A stretch of DNA of 47,165 nucleotides from Caldibacillus thermoamylovorans (GCF_000751775.1 NZ_CCRF01000028.1:1-47165); one strand, 5' to 3'; positions 8,081-17,442 are shown, counted from the stretch's first letter. Notes: generated by a model from the letters alone, not told the origin. A program made the numbers and translations.

Positions 8081-8824
8081 ATGGAAACGATGATTACTGT
8101 TCAACATTTAAGTAAATCATTTGGAACTCATGAAGTTTTGAAAGATATTAATTTTTCCGTAAAAAAGGGGGAAGTTGTCAGTATTATTGGTTCTTCCGGT
8201 TCAGGAAAATCCACATTGCTTCGTTGTATTAATCTTTTGGAAAAACCAACCGGCGGAGAAATTATTTATAAAGGTGAAAATATTTTGGATGATAAACATA
8301 ATGTCAATCAGTATCGGACAAAATTAGGGATGGTTTTCCAACAGTTTAACTTGTTTAATAACCATGATGTGTTGAATAACTGTATGGTCGGTCAGGTGAA
8401 AGTGTTGAAACGTTCCAAGGAAGAAGCACAGAAGTTAGCCATGAAATATTTGAAAGTCGTTGGCATGGATCAATACATTCACGCAAAACCAAAACATCTG
8501 TCTGGAGGGCAAAAGCAGCGGGTTGCAATTGCTCGGGCGCTCTGTATGGAACCGGATGTCATGCTCTTTGATGAACCGACGTCGGCTTTGGATCCGGAAA
8601 TGGTCGGTGAAGTATTGAAGGTTATGAAAGAATTGGCGGAGAGCGGATTAACAATGCTGGTGGTCACGCACGAAATGGAATTTGCCCGCGAAGTATCCGA
8701 TCGTGTTGTTTTTATGGATAAGGGCGTCATTGCCGAGGAGGGAATACCGGAGCAAATTTTCAATCATCCGACACAAGAGCGGACACGGGAATTTTTAAAA
8801 AGGACATTAAAGCAAAATATTTAG
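8081..8824 (+). CDS. Amino-acid ABC transporter ATP-binding protein
   Basis: 247-residue polar-amino-acid ATPase (GlnQ/HisP type). Walker [10 protein letters not shown] is at 37-45, the Q-loop in MVFQQFNLF, the signature [15 protein letters not shown], Walker [15 protein letters not shown] and H-loop VTHEM are all present, so it should be active. ATG is preceded by AAAAGGGGGG. It closes the riboswitch-controlled importer operon and is followed by a terminator. Confidence 0.95.
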   Translation: METMITVQHLSKSFGTHEVLKDINFSVKKGEVVSIIGSSGSGKSTLLRCINLLEKPTGGEIIYKGENILDDKHNVNQYRTKLGMVFQQFNLFNNHDVLNNCMVGQVKVLKRSKEEAQKLAMKYLKVVGMDQYIHAKPKHLSGGQKQRVAIARALCMEPDVMLFDEPTSALDPEMVGEVLKVMKELAESGLTMLVVTHEMEFAREVSDRVVFMDKGVIAEEGIPEQIFNHPTQERTREFLKRTLKQNI

Positions 8825-8837
8825 ATTTTACAATTTG

Positions 8838-8877
8838 AGGGATGGTTCATAAATGGATTTGAACACATCCCTTTTTT
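8838..8877 (+). terminator. Terminator of the lysine importer operon
   Basis: AGGGATG plus GTTCA pairs with TGAAC and CATCCCT, followed by a T-run (8871-8877). Confidence 0.85.
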
Positions 8878-8943
8878 GCTTCTGCTAATATGCGGAATTT
8901 CGGGCGGGAACTCGGGTCTGGGACGAGAGACCTGTCCAACTAA

Positions 8944-9666
8944 CTATATCCGCTCGTACACATCCTTCAATGAATCTATACCTTTGTCTTTTACTTTTTC
9001 AATATAAACCGTCCAGAGTTTGGCGGCTAAAAGGGCATCACCGAGTGCATGATGGCGATTGATGACCGGAATCCCATTATGGTCACAGAGATCCTCCAAT
9101 TTTACTAAATTCAGATCCGGTTCTGCTATCCGATATAAAAAAGAAGTGTCAATTATCCGTAGTTGCAGTGGTTTTCGGTATAATTTCCAAAAAATATTTT
9201 GCAGGAAGGATTTCTCATGTACTGCATGATGGGCGACAAGCGGGAGGTCTTTGCTGAAATGTAAAAATTGACCGATGACTTCGGGGAGGCTTGGTGCATC
9301 CAACAATTGGTCATTATTAATTCCGGTTAAAGTTTCAATTTCCGGAGATATTTCTATTTCTGTATGAACAAGGGAATAAAAGGTTTCCTCTTCCCGAATT
9401 TCTCCGTGAATAATTTTTACAGCACCAATGGATATCATTTCATCTCCCTGATACGGATAAAACCCCGTTGTTTCTATATCAAAAACGACTAAATCTAATC
9501 GATCGAACGGGATATGCAAAACGTCTTTCTGTTTGATTTCCCTCTGCAATTGTCTCATGTAGGCCATTTGTTCTTTATTTTGTACAATGGGTCTTTCCGG
9601 CGATGTACCTGTGGAGAATTTATGTTGGATGCCCCGAAAGAATTCGATAAACGGTTCAAATGCCAT
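8944..9666 (-). CDS. DEDDh 3'-5' exonuclease (DnaQ/PolC-epsilon-like)
   Basis: 240 residues from ATG 9666 (AAAGG upstream; a GTG three codons earlier lacks spacing). Exo I LVVFDIETTGFYP supplies Asp and Glu, exo II lies around LVAHHAVHEKSFL, and exo III is RHHALGDALLA with His and Asp, which makes a complete DEDDh set. The catalytic domain starts near residue 55 after a basic/helical leader. The start overlaps the end of the DUF294 gene by 11 bp, so the two are translationally coupled. DUF294-exonuclease pairs recur in bacteria, often near transporter genes; the substrate of this nuclease is not known. It need not be a replication protein. Confidence 0.85.
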   Translation of the reverse strand: MAFEPFIEFFRGIQHKFSTGTSPERPIVQNKEQMAYMRQLQREIKQKDVLHIPFDRLDLVVFDIETTGFYPYQGDEMISIGAVKIIHGEIREEETFYSLVHTEIEISPEIETLTGINNDQLLDAPSLPEVIGQFLHFSKDLPLVAHHAVHEKSFLQNIFWKLYRKPLQLRIIDTSFLYRIAEPDLNLVKLEDLCDHNGIPVINRHHALGDALLAAKLWTVYIEKVKDKGIDSLKDVYERI

Positions 9667-10636
9667 TTTGAACACCTTTCTTTACCTGATTAATCGTCTG
9701 TTTATGCAGTTTTTGCCCCTCTTTTATAATCTGCTTTAATAACGCTTTTTGATGGTTTGATAAGTTTCGAGTGTTTAAATAATGGGAGTCTTCATATGTG
9801 TCTTCTTTTATTGACAAAAGGCGAAGTTGCAGTAAAGCTTCAAAATGTTCCTTTTTTCCGTGCAATAATCGTGCCAATACCATGTTCTCCATAAGTCTGT
9901 CCATTCGATCACAGGTCGAAGTTTCATATAGTCCTTCCTTGATGGCTAAAAGACGAATGCTGTTAACATAGGGAAGGAATGCAGTGTATTTAATATTTAT
10001 TGATCCATGATGTTCCCCTTTTTCTTCAATTAAAATATTCCCCATCGGTCCGACACCTTTTTTCGTATGCTTGACATTTTCAGCAAATCGAACAATTAAT
10101 GCTCGATCGTCTTTTTGATATTGAAAAATCAAATCTTTTAACTGGTGGATCATTTGGTTGGTACCAACGATATTTCGGGCATCATAAAAGATTTGTAAAT
10201 ACCGGATCGTCTCCCAACTTTTTTCCTCCATCCATGAGTATAATTGTTTTTTCCAACTATCAAACGATTTACACCAGAGGGGATTGGAACTCATGATATT
10301 GCCGGTACAGTACGGATAACCGACTGCGTTCAATCCGTCCGAAAGTTCTTTTCCGAGTGTAAAAAAATAATCATGGTTTTCTTTATTTTCAATTTCATAA
10401 ATAAGACCGTGGTCCTGGTCGCTTGTTACCCCCTGTTCCAAGCGACCGCCACTGCCTGTAATAAACCAAGAAAATTTGCACGGTGGCTGACCTTTATCTA
10501 TTTTTTGTACCGCCGCTTCAAAAGCTTTTTTCATAACCGTATCATGAAAATCATTTAAGCTGCGTGTATCCGTCATAGATTCTCGGATATGTTGATCTTT
10601 CCACTCCTGGATCTTTCTATAAGAATGGTCAGTCAT
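9656..10636 (-). CDS. DUF294 nucleotidyltransferase-like protein
   Basis: 326 residues. The nucleotidyltransferase motif GSGGRLEQGVTSDQDHG spans residues 61-77: GS followed by the metal-binding Asp pair D73 and D75, as in GlnD-type and DUF294 enzymes. The C-terminal half (about 200-315) is helical and matches the DUF294 C-terminal region. CBS and cyclic-nucleotide domains found in many relatives are absent. ATG has AAGGATGA upstream. It overlaps the exonuclease gene and lies 72 bp after the ammonium channel gene, with a terminator in the gap. By homology it may transfer nucleotides to a protein; the partner is not known. The absence of a nearby glnK makes the Amt link intriguing but speculative. 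Confidence 0.82.
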   Translation of the reverse strand: MTDHSYRKIQEWKDQHIRESMTDTRSLNDFHDTVMKKAFEAAVQKIDKGQPPCKFSWFITGSGGRLEQGVTSDQDHGLIYEIENKENHDYFFTLGKELSDGLNAVGYPYCTGNIMSSNPLWCKSFDSWKKQLYSWMEEKSWETIRYLQIFYDARNIVGTNQMIHQLKDLIFQYQKDDRALIVRFAENVKHTKKGVGPMGNILIEEKGEHHGSINIKYTAFLPYVNSIRLLAIKEGLYETSTCDRMDRLMENMVLARLLHGKKEHFEALLQLRLLSIKEDTYEDSHYLNTRNLSNHQKALLKQIIKEGQKLHKQTINQVKKGVQNGI

Positions 10637-10663
10637 ATGTGATCATCCTTTTCACATTCATAA

Positions 10664-10700
10664 TCAAAAGAGGAGGGGAAGAAGTCTTCTCCTCTTATTC
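10664..10700 (-). terminator. Terminator after amt
   Basis: On the minus strand AGAGGAG...CTCCTCT with a GAAG/CTTC extension is followed by TTTTGATT. It separates amt from the DUF294-exonuclease pair, though read-through is possible. Confidence 0.7.
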
Positions 10701-10708
10701 CCATTATA

Positions 10709-11974
10709 TCAGGAACTTATTTTCGAAGTTGAATTAGCTGACATTTGTTCCGGATAGCCATAGCTTCCATGTTCGCTTATATCGAGACCCATGATTTCCT
10801 CTTCTTCTGATACGCGGATACCGACTAATTTTTTCATAACGAATAGGATGACAAAAGAAATGATAAATGCATATAAACCCGAAGTAACAACGCCTAATGC
10901 TTGAACGCCCAACTGATGGAGTCCGCCACCGTAAAACAATCCGGCCTGACCAACCGTTGCCAGTTCTTCTGTAGCGAAAAATCCGGTTGATAAGGTTCCC
11001 CACACACCGGCAGTTCCATGAACCGATAGTGCGAAAATCGGGTCATCAATTTTTCTCTTTTCAAAAAATCTAGCACTATAGAAAACTAGTACGCCGGCAA
11101 TGAACCCGATGACAACTGCTGCCCATGGTTCAACAAAGGCACAGGATGCGGTAATGGCAACTAAACCGGCCAATGCACCGTTTAAAAGCGTTGGGACATC
11201 AGGTTTTCCAAGTACCAGCCATGAAATGAATGTAGCTGCAACAGCACCGGCACCTGCCGCCAAATTCGTATTTAAGGCAACAAATCCGAAAAATGCCCCG
11301 TCGACAGAAACCGTACTACCTGCGTTAAATCCAAACCAGCCAACCCAAAGGATAAGGACAGCTAAAGCGGTATAAACTTGGTTATGCCCGGCAATATTAT
11401 TGGCAGAGCCGTCTTTATTATATTTGCCAATCCGTGGTTTTAAAAGAATCGTAGCTGCAAGGGCCGCCATAGCACCGGTCAAGTGAACGACGGTAGAACC
11501 AGCGAAGTCTTGTTTCCCGTGCTCTGCTAACCAACCGCCGCCCCAAATCCAGTGGGCGATAACCGGATAGACAAGTATGCCAAAAAGAATCGTAAAAACA
11601 ACATAAGCGGAAAATTTAGCTCGTTCAGCAAAACCGCCAAGAGCAATGGTGATGGAAATACCGGCGAATGCTAATTGGAATAAGAAAAATACCGTGTCAG
11701 CCAAGCCCCCGTCCTCGGCTAACGCACCATTATAAAAGAAATCACTCATGCCAACAAAAAAGTTTGCGTTATCGCCAAAAATAAATGCATAGCCGATAGC
11801 CCAGAAAACAATGGATGCTAAACCAAAAGTGAAAATGGTTTTACCGGCAATATGTCCCGCGTTCTTCATTCGAGTTGACCCGGCTTCCAGTAATATGAAT
11901 CCAGCAATCATAAAAATAACTAAAATTGCACTAACCATGGTCCACAAACTGTTCATTAAATACATTTCATCCAT
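10709..11974 (-). CDS. amt: Ammonium transporter (Amt/NrgA)
   Basis: 421-residue Amt/MEP/Rh channel with eleven TM helices expected. Family blocks include the VHLTGAMAALAA segment, GWFGFNAGS, and HGTAGVWGTLSTGFFA, which carry the twin pore histidines (in TM5 and TM10). Start ATG has AAGGAGGAG upstream. In B. subtilis the homologue nrgA is followed by the PII gene nrgB (glnK); here no PII gene follows. The gene is preceded by a sigma-A promoter and two TnrA/GlnR-type boxes, so it should be induced on nitrogen limitation. The neighbouring genes are DUF294 and the exonuclease, separated by a terminator. Confidence 0.95.
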   Translation of the reverse strand: MDEMYLMNSLWTMVSAILVIFMIAGFILLEAGSTRMKNAGHIAGKTIFTFGLASIVFWAIGYAFIFGDNANFFVGMSDFFYNGALAEDGGLADTVFFLFQLAFAGISITIALGGFAERAKFSAYVVFTILFGILVYPVIAHWIWGGGWLAEHGKQDFAGSTVVHLTGAMAALAATILLKPRIGKYNKDGSANNIAGHNQVYTALAVLILWVGWFGFNAGSTVSVDGAFFGFVALNTNLAAGAGAVAATFISWLVLGKPDVPTLLNGALAGLVAITASCAFVEPWAAVVIGFIAGVLVFYSARFFEKRKIDDPIFALSVHGTAGVWGTLSTGFFATEELATVGQAGLFYGGGLHQLGVQALGVVTSGLYAFIISFVILFVMKKLVGIRVSEEEEIMGLDISEHGSYGYPEQMSANSTSKISS

Positions 11975-12014
11975 TTACATTTCTCCTCCTTGTATAATTT
12001 TTATTACATTATTA

Positions 12015-12031
12015 TGTTAGAAAACATAACA
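12015..12031 (-). promoter_or_regulatory. TnrA/GlnR box, perfect consensus
   Basis: TGTTAGAAAACATAACA fits TGTNA-N7-TNACA at every defined position. It lies just downstream of the predicted amt start point (about 12042), where a bound protein would block transcription rather than activate it. Confidence 0.78.
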
Positions 12032-12048
12032 TAATGTTTATAATACAC

Positions 12049-12077
12049 ATTTTAATATTAGCACTTTGAATTGTCAA
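12049..12077 (-). promoter_or_regulatory. amt promoter
   Basis: Read on the minus strand: -35 TTGACA (12077-12072), 17-bp spacer, -10 TAAAAT (12054-12049). Start point expected near 12042. Confidence 0.75.
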
Positions 12078-12095
12078 TATGTTTTTGAAATATTA

Positions 12096-12112
12096 TGTGA
12101 GAAAATATAACG
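12096..12112 (-). promoter_or_regulatory. TnrA/GlnR box, one mismatch
   Basis: TGTGAGAAAATATAACG matches TGTNA-N7-TNACA with one deviation at the last base. It is centred about 62 bp upstream of the predicted amt start, near the position from which TnrA activates nrgAB in B. subtilis. Confidence 0.68.
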
Positions 12113-12150
12113 TGATTTTTAATAAAAAGGGTTGTTGTTAGGGGAAAATA

Positions 12151-12180
12151 AAGAAAACTCGGCAAATACCGAGTTTTCTT
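12151..12180. terminator. Terminator downstream of subtilase gene
   Basis: AAGAAAACTCGG pairs with CCGAGTTTTCTT around CAAATA. T-runs on both strands make it usable in either direction; the protease gene (minus) ends 48 bp before it. Confidence 0.85.
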
Positions 12181-12187
12181 TAAGAGT

Positions 12188-12211
12188 GGGGTGTTCTTCT
12201 ATAAACACCCC
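12188..12211 (-). terminator. Second hairpin after subtilase gene
   Basis: GGGGTGTT pairs with AACACCCC across an 8-nt loop, with no T-run. It precedes the T-rich terminator at 12151-12180 in the minus-strand transcript and may protect the 3' end. Confidence 0.55.
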
Positions 12212-12227
12212 TATTTGATTTGTTGAA

Positions 12228-15200
12228 TTACATCATTGTTTTTCTTTTTCTTCTGTATTGGAAATAGACAGCAGCTACACCAATCATAACGAGTACAAAA
12301 CCAATGATAAAATAATTATTGTATGGTGTCGCTGTATTTGGCAATTCTCCGCCATTCTTTCCACTGTTTTGGTTGGAACCATCATAAATACTTTGGTTTT
12401 TATCGCCAGCATCTTTTGGACTAGGTCCCTTAGGATCTTCTTTTCCACTAGGATTTGGTTCTGGAACAGGATCTTGCCCGCCAGGAGTTGGTAATGGAAC
12501 AGGATCTTTCTTATTCGGATCTTTTGCGAATACTGCGAATGTACTAAAATGATTTATCCCAACGGAAACTTTGCCGTCTTTATGCACCGCATTTGGTATA
12601 AGCTCCCATTTTTTCATTTCTTCGTTGTAGTAATATACGTTTAGCTTGTCTGTGCTTTTAACTTTGTCATTATCGACAGTAAACACGAGGATAATTGGCT
12701 CACCAAAATCACTCACTACCTTATCACCGGCATAAATGGTAAAGTCGTAAACGCCACTAACCGCTTGATCTGCACTGGCTACATCGTCTACTTTTCGTAC
12801 GTCAATAGAAATATCCTCACCATCCGCTAAATTATTCGATGGGATTTGGATTTCGACAGCGTAATTCCGGATAATCAAAGATACTTGTTTTTCTTTTAGT
12901 GTTTTAATTTGATCTGCTGTTAGGAAGACGCGTACTTTATCTGCTTTACCAAGTTCAATAATGAAGGTTCCGCCATTTTTCACTCTATCAATATCATCAT
13001 CCGAAATTGTTGCTACACCATTTGCAATAGATGGTGTTGTAATAACGATCTCTTCTTTTTCCACAACTTTAATATTATCAATCGTAATAGTTTGTACTGC
13101 TTCTGCACCACCACTGTTTTGTGCATAAACAGTGTACGTTCCATTTTCAGTTACATCGAATTGTTTCGCTTCAAGGTCGATTGGATTTCCGGCATTATGA
13201 AAAGCGTCCACATTTTGTTTGCCTTCTAACCATTTTAATTCGACAAGCGCCGAAGTACTGTCTGCATCAACTTTAATAGATACCGGTCCCTCTGTTTCTT
13301 CCGTTGTAGAAGGTGTTAACGCAATACTTACCGCAGGAATGACAATATTGTTAATTTCAATGGTTTGAACTACTTCCACACCTTTACTATTTTTTACATA
13401 AACGGTATAGACACCGTTTGTAGTTACAGAAAAGCTGCTTTCTTCAAGATTAATTTCGTTTCCGGCATTGGCAAAGTCTTCCGTTGCCTTCTTGCCTTCC
13501 AACCACTTCATGGAAACAAGATCTGCTTCACTGTTCGTTTCAATTTTTACCGTAACCGGCCCTTCCGTCGGTTCAACTGTTGAAGGTGTTAATGTAACGG
13601 TGAATTCATCAGCTGGTTTTGTGATATTTTCAATTTTTATCGTTTGAACAACTTCCGCGTTTTCACTATTTTTTGCATAAACCGTGTAGATACCATTTTC
13701 GGTTACATCAAAGGTTTTCTTGTCTAGGTCGATAGCATATCCGGCATTAGCAAAATCTTCCGCTGTCTTTTCCCCTTGTAACCATTTAAGTGCCACAAGA
13801 TCTGCTTTACTGTCTGTGTTAACAGAAATAGTAACCGGCCCTTCTGTTGGTTCAGTTGTTGACGGTGTTAATGTAATTGCAAAATTCTCAGCTGGTTTTT
13901 TAATGTTTTCCACTGTAATGGTTTGAACAGCTTCTACATTCTCACTATTTTTCACATAGACAGTGTAGGTGCCGTTTTCTGTTACATTGAATTCACTCTT
14001 TTCAAGGTCAATGTCATTTCCGGCATTGGCAAAGTCTTCTACTGTCTTTTCTCCTTGTAACCATTTCATAGAAACTAGCGGAGATGTACTATCTGTGTCG
14101 ACTTTTACTGTAACCGGCCCTTCTGTTGGTTCAGTCGTTGACGGTGTTAATGTAATGTGAACATCTTTTTGCTCGCCCTCAACGTTTAGTTTTACTTCCT
14201 TGTCACTAGCGTTTGCAACAATATCTTCTACATGTAGTGTTACTGTATTTTCGCCTGCTGGAAGTTTAGTTAAGGAAATCGCAAATGACCCATCTTGTTT
14301 TAGCGTAACAGGACCACTTCCCACATCATTTCCATCTTTATCCGTAACACGATAAGTGACGGTTAATTTCTCATTGACATCATATGGGATACCAAAAGCT
14401 TCCTCTACAGCGGACTTGAAATCAATAAATTTATCGTTAATGGAACCTGTAAGCTCGTATTCCGATCCTTTGATTTCTTCCGTCTTATTAAATTCGATTT
14501 CCGGTGTTGATGTTTTCACAAATAATGGACCGTCATCTGCAAGGAAAGTAATCGTTTCGTTTGCAAGATCCCATGAATTATAATCAACCGTGTATACGCC
14601 TTCCGGTATTTCGGTTTTTTCTCCCGTTTCCCAATCAAAGTATGTTCCATCAATTTTGAGTTTCCAATCCCCGGCTGGTAATGGCTGGAATGCAAAATAG
14701 CCTAAATAGCCATCGCCAAACGGTCCGCCACTCGGATTTTGAGCATCCCATAATTCAAGGGACATCAATTCTTCGTCACCTAACAAACCGAATTGGAGAG
14801 CGGTTTCTTCATATTTACCATCCCCATTTGGTGAGATTGCATTATCCAGAAGTTGGTAATATGATAACCCGGCTGGACCTGCTGTTGAGAAAGCGGCAGC
14901 GAATGGTAAGATTAACTTAGTCGTACCATTTGTCAAATGAATGTATCCATGCATTTCATTATCTGGAGATTCCTCCCCGGCAGGAACAGTCAATGTTACA
15001 TTTAGTGTTTCCGTTCCATTTAAAGTAAACGATGATTTATCTACGGTTACACGAGCATCTGCCATTTCGCCTGTAGCTGCTTTGGTCACTTCTACACTGA
15101 CATCAAAATTACTAGGTTTACCTACTAAGTCTTTAACTGCAATTTGTTTTGTGATTTTTTTCTCACTTTCAGGATCTGGTGCAACTTTACCAAATGTCAC

Positions 15201-17306
15201 CGTTCCTTTTTCATATTCAATTGTTTTTTCTTCAAAGGATGTTGTATCGAGTGCATAGGCAAGAGCTTCTGCATTCATGGCTTCAAGCGGTTGAGCACGT
15301 CCCGGACCTTGAGCAAATACATCATATAATTTAGTATCTAATTGTTTTGCTGTATTCGATATTGCTACTTTTACATCAAATGGTGTCCAATCAGGATTTT
15401 TTGATAAAAGTAATGCTGCTATACCTGCAACCTGTGGTGTAGCCATGCTTGTCCCGGTAAAACGATCATAGGCTTCAGAGTAATCAGCATCAGGGTAATC
15501 TTTTCCATAGGCCGGAACAGATGACATAATATTTGTTCCAGGTGCCGAGACATCTGGTTTAATGTCAAACGTTGGTGTAGATGGCCCGCGTGAACTGGAA
15601 TCATTGATTTTATCCCCTTCAGTTGTGCCTTTTTCATATCCGCTAATGGTTACTTTTCCTGTTTTATTGGCTGTTGCCTCAATTGCTTTTCTAAATGCGT
15701 TCCCATCTTTTGTTGAAATGTCAAAGGTAGGAATAAAGGCAAATGAATTACCAAGTAAAATACCTGATGGTGCTTCACCAACATTATTATGAACCAGGAG
15801 ACCCGCTGCACCATGATTTTTAGCTGCCGCAATTTTATCGACAAAAGGAATTTCTCCACGTGATACGAGGGCAATTTTTCCTTTTACATCAAGACCTTCG
15901 TAGTCTGATTCCGTCCCAAAGCCGGGAACAGCTACGACGTCGTATTCACCTGTTAATGTTTCGGATGGATCTTTTCCAAATGTCCAGCCCATTAAACTTG
16001 CCTTGTATTCATCGCGAAAATCTCCCGCCTCAACAGTGAGTGTTGCTTGGTATGTTTCTTCTGGCAATGTCGAGTTTCCTACAGAAATTGCCAGTGCAGC
16101 AGATGCTGGGTTGCCAATCGTACTACGACCAGGACCGCTGTTTCCGGTTGCAACGACTGCAGTGACACCTGCTAAAGTCGCATTGTTAATAGCAATTGCA
16201 TCTGGAGCGGTTTGGCTATTACTACCGCCACCTAAAGATAGATTGATTATATCCATATTTTCTTCAACTGCTTTGTCAATACCGGCAATTATTCCTGATG
16301 TTGAACCGCTGCCATATGCACCAAGTACACGATAAGCATACAAATCAACTTTTGGTGCAACTCCTTTAATGTTATATTTATTATTTCCTTGTGCAGCAAT
16401 GATGCCTGCTACATGTGTTCCGTGGGAAGTATAAAAAGCATCTCCGTCTTCATCGAACTCCGGCATGTTATCTGGTCTATCTTCCGGTGTTGTTTCATAA
16501 GGATCATCTTCTGCACGATCACGAGCATAATTACTGCCATGAATGATAAAATTATGGCCACCTTTATAAACATCTTTCAATTCCGGATGGTTGTAATCAA
16601 TTCCTGTATCAAGAACAGCAACTTTTACGCCTTGACCTTCATATCCCATCTTCCAAATTTCCGGGATCTTAAGGTGTGGATTACTGTCCATCATTGCTGC
16701 TTTTACCGTATCATCTTTTTTTACTTCCAATGCATGAACTTCTTCATCCGGGTGTATGCTTACAACCCCATTTAACTTTAACAGCTTCTGTATTTCGCTT
16801 TTATTTACGGTAAGTGACATCCCATTAAAAGCTTGATGGTATGTAAAGCCTTTTTTATAATTAATCTTTTCTGCTTTCAATTGTTTCTCAAATCTTGCTT
16901 GTTGATTTAGTACTTTGTTTTTAACAGTACTTGCCTGTTTTTGAGAGAAAGATTTACCCTTTACTGTTTGCTTTCCTTTTGCAAGTGCGACTGGTTCTTC
17001 GGAAAGCTGAACAATAACTTTAACTTCACCATCACTTTTTGCCATTTTTAAGGATGAATCTAAATATGGATCTTTCTTTAAAAGCTCTTTTTGTTGATTG
17101 ATGATATTTTTTAATTGTGAGATTCTTTCATCACTGTTTACTTGTTTACTAGATTGGATGTTCGTGTTTGTTTGAGCATGGGAAAATGCCGGTTGAAACA
17201 GTGTGAAAATAAGTATAAAGATTAGTAAACTGCTAAGTAATTTTTTAAAACCTTTCCTGTTCAATACTCCTTCCCCCTTTTTCCTTAGTGAATGAAAGTT
17301 TTTCAA
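12228..17306 (-). CDS. Vpr-like S8 subtilase with four repeats and LPNTA sorting signal
   Basis: 1692-residue secreted serine protease. A Sec signal peptide lies at about 15-44 (cleavage near FSHAQ). An I9 inhibitor propeptide is at about 85-195. The S8 catalytic domain has D233 (VLDTGID), H295 (SHGTHVAG) and S620 (GTSMATP), with a PA insert at about 430-540. An Fn3-like region follows (700-1040). Four tandem beta-sandwich-like repeats of 90-93 residues run about 1050-1415, each with a TLTPST.EPTEGPV-type start and a WL.G core. A linker rich in Pro/Asp precedes LPNTA (1655-1659), a TM helix and RRKRK tail, so it should be sortase-anchored. The start is TTG 17306 with a weak RBS; TTG 17264 beside AAGGAG gives a more ordinary signal peptide. 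It probably degrades extracellular protein; intact triad suggests activity. Confidence 0.92.
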   Translation of the reverse strand: MKNFHSLRKKGEGVLNRKGFKKLLSSLLIFILIFTLFQPAFSHAQTNTNIQSSKQVNSDERISQLKNIINQQKELLKKDPYLDSSLKMAKSDGEVKVIVQLSEEPVALAKGKQTVKGKSFSQKQASTVKNKVLNQQARFEKQLKAEKINYKKGFTYHQAFNGMSLTVNKSEIQKLLKLNGVVSIHPDEEVHALEVKKDDTVKAAMMDSNPHLKIPEIWKMGYEGQGVKVAVLDTGIDYNHPELKDVYKGGHNFIIHGSNYARDRAEDDPYETTPEDRPDNMPEFDEDGDAFYTSHGTHVAGIIAAQGNNKYNIKGVAPKVDLYAYRVLGAYGSGSTSGIIAGIDKAVEENMDIINLSLGGGSNSQTAPDAIAINNATLAGVTAVVATGNSGPGRSTIGNPASAALAISVGNSTLPEETYQATLTVEAGDFRDEYKASLMGWTFGKDPSETLTGEYDVVAVPGFGTESDYEGLDVKGKIALVSRGEIPFVDKIAAAKNHGAAGLLVHNNVGEAPSGILLGNSFAFIPTFDISTKDGNAFRKAIEATANKTGKVTISGYEKGTTEGDKINDSSSRGPSTPTFDIKPDVSAPGTNIMSSVPAYGKDYPDADYSEAYDRFTGTSMATPQVAGIAALLLSKNPDWTPFDVKVAISNTAKQLDTKLYDVFAQGPGRAQPLEAMNAEALAYALDTTSFEEKTIEYEKGTVTFGKVAPDPESEKKITKQIAVKDLVGKPSNFDVSVEVTKAATGEMADARVTVDKSSFTLNGTETLNVTLTVPAGEESPDNEMHGYIHLTNGTTKLILPFAAAFSTAGPAGLSYYQLLDNAISPNGDGKYEETALQFGLLGDEELMSLELWDAQNPSGGPFGDGYLGYFAFQPLPAGDWKLKIDGTYFDWETGEKTEIPEGVYTVDYNSWDLANETITFLADDGPLFVKTSTPEIEFNKTEEIKGSEYELTGSINDKFIDFKSAVEEAFGIPYDVNEKLTVTYRVTDKDGNDVGSGPVTLKQDGSFAISLTKLPAGENTVTLHVEDIVANASDKEVKLNVEGEQKDVHITLTPSTTEPTEGPVTVKVDTDSTSPLVSMKWLQGEKTVEDFANAGNDIDLEKSEFNVTENGTYTVYVKNSENVEAVQTITVENIKKPAENFAITLTPSTTEPTEGPVTISVNTDSKADLVALKWLQGEKTAEDFANAGYAIDLDKKTFDVTENGIYTVYAKNSENAEVVQTIKIENITKPADEFTVTLTPSTVEPTEGPVTVKIETNSEADLVSMKWLEGKKATEDFANAGNEINLEESSFSVTTNGVYTVYVKNSKGVEVVQTIEINNIVIPAVSIALTPSTTEETEGPVSIKVDADSTSALVELKWLEGKQNVDAFHNAGNPIDLEAKQFDVTENGTYTVYAQNSGGAEAVQTITIDNIKVVEKEEIVITTPSIANGVATISDDDIDRVKNGGTFIIELGKADKVRVFLTADQIKTLKEKQVSLIIRNYAVEIQIPSNNLADGEDISIDVRKVDDVASADQAVSGVYDFTIYAGDKVVSDFGEPIILVFTVDNDKVKSTDKLNVYYYNEEMKKWELIPNAVHKDGKVSVGINHFSTFAVFAKDPNKKDPVPLPTPGGQDPVPEPNPSGKEDPKGPSPKDAGDKNQSIYDGSNQNSGKNGGELPNTATPYNNYFIIGFVLVMIGVAAVYFQYRRKRKTMM
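13060..14157 (-). repeat. Four tandem coding repeats in the subtilase
   Basis: Units begin near 14157, 13882, 13603 and 13333, giving periods of about 275, 279 and 270 bp. Adjacent units keep long identical stretches at the DNA level, e.g. the antisense of GTTAATGTAA and CTTCTGTTGG, so they likely arose by recent duplication and can recombine. Each unit encodes one Ig-like extracellular module. Confidence 0.85.
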
Positions 17307-17381
17307 CGACTTTATCCCTTATTTGACAACACCCCTTTTATTCCTGTCTTTTTACTTCTGTTAAATCAGGAAAGTAGTTTA

Positions 17382-17409
17382 ATAGTATCATTTTTTTTAA
17401 AAATATCAA
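17382..17409 (-). promoter_or_regulatory. Subtilase promoter
   Basis: On the minus strand: -35 TTGATA (17409-17404), 16-bp A/T spacer, -10 TACTAT (17387-17382). The leader to the start codon is about 70 nt. Confidence 0.6.
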
Positions 17410-17442
17410 TAGATAATTCAGAATAGGGCAAATGTTACATAA

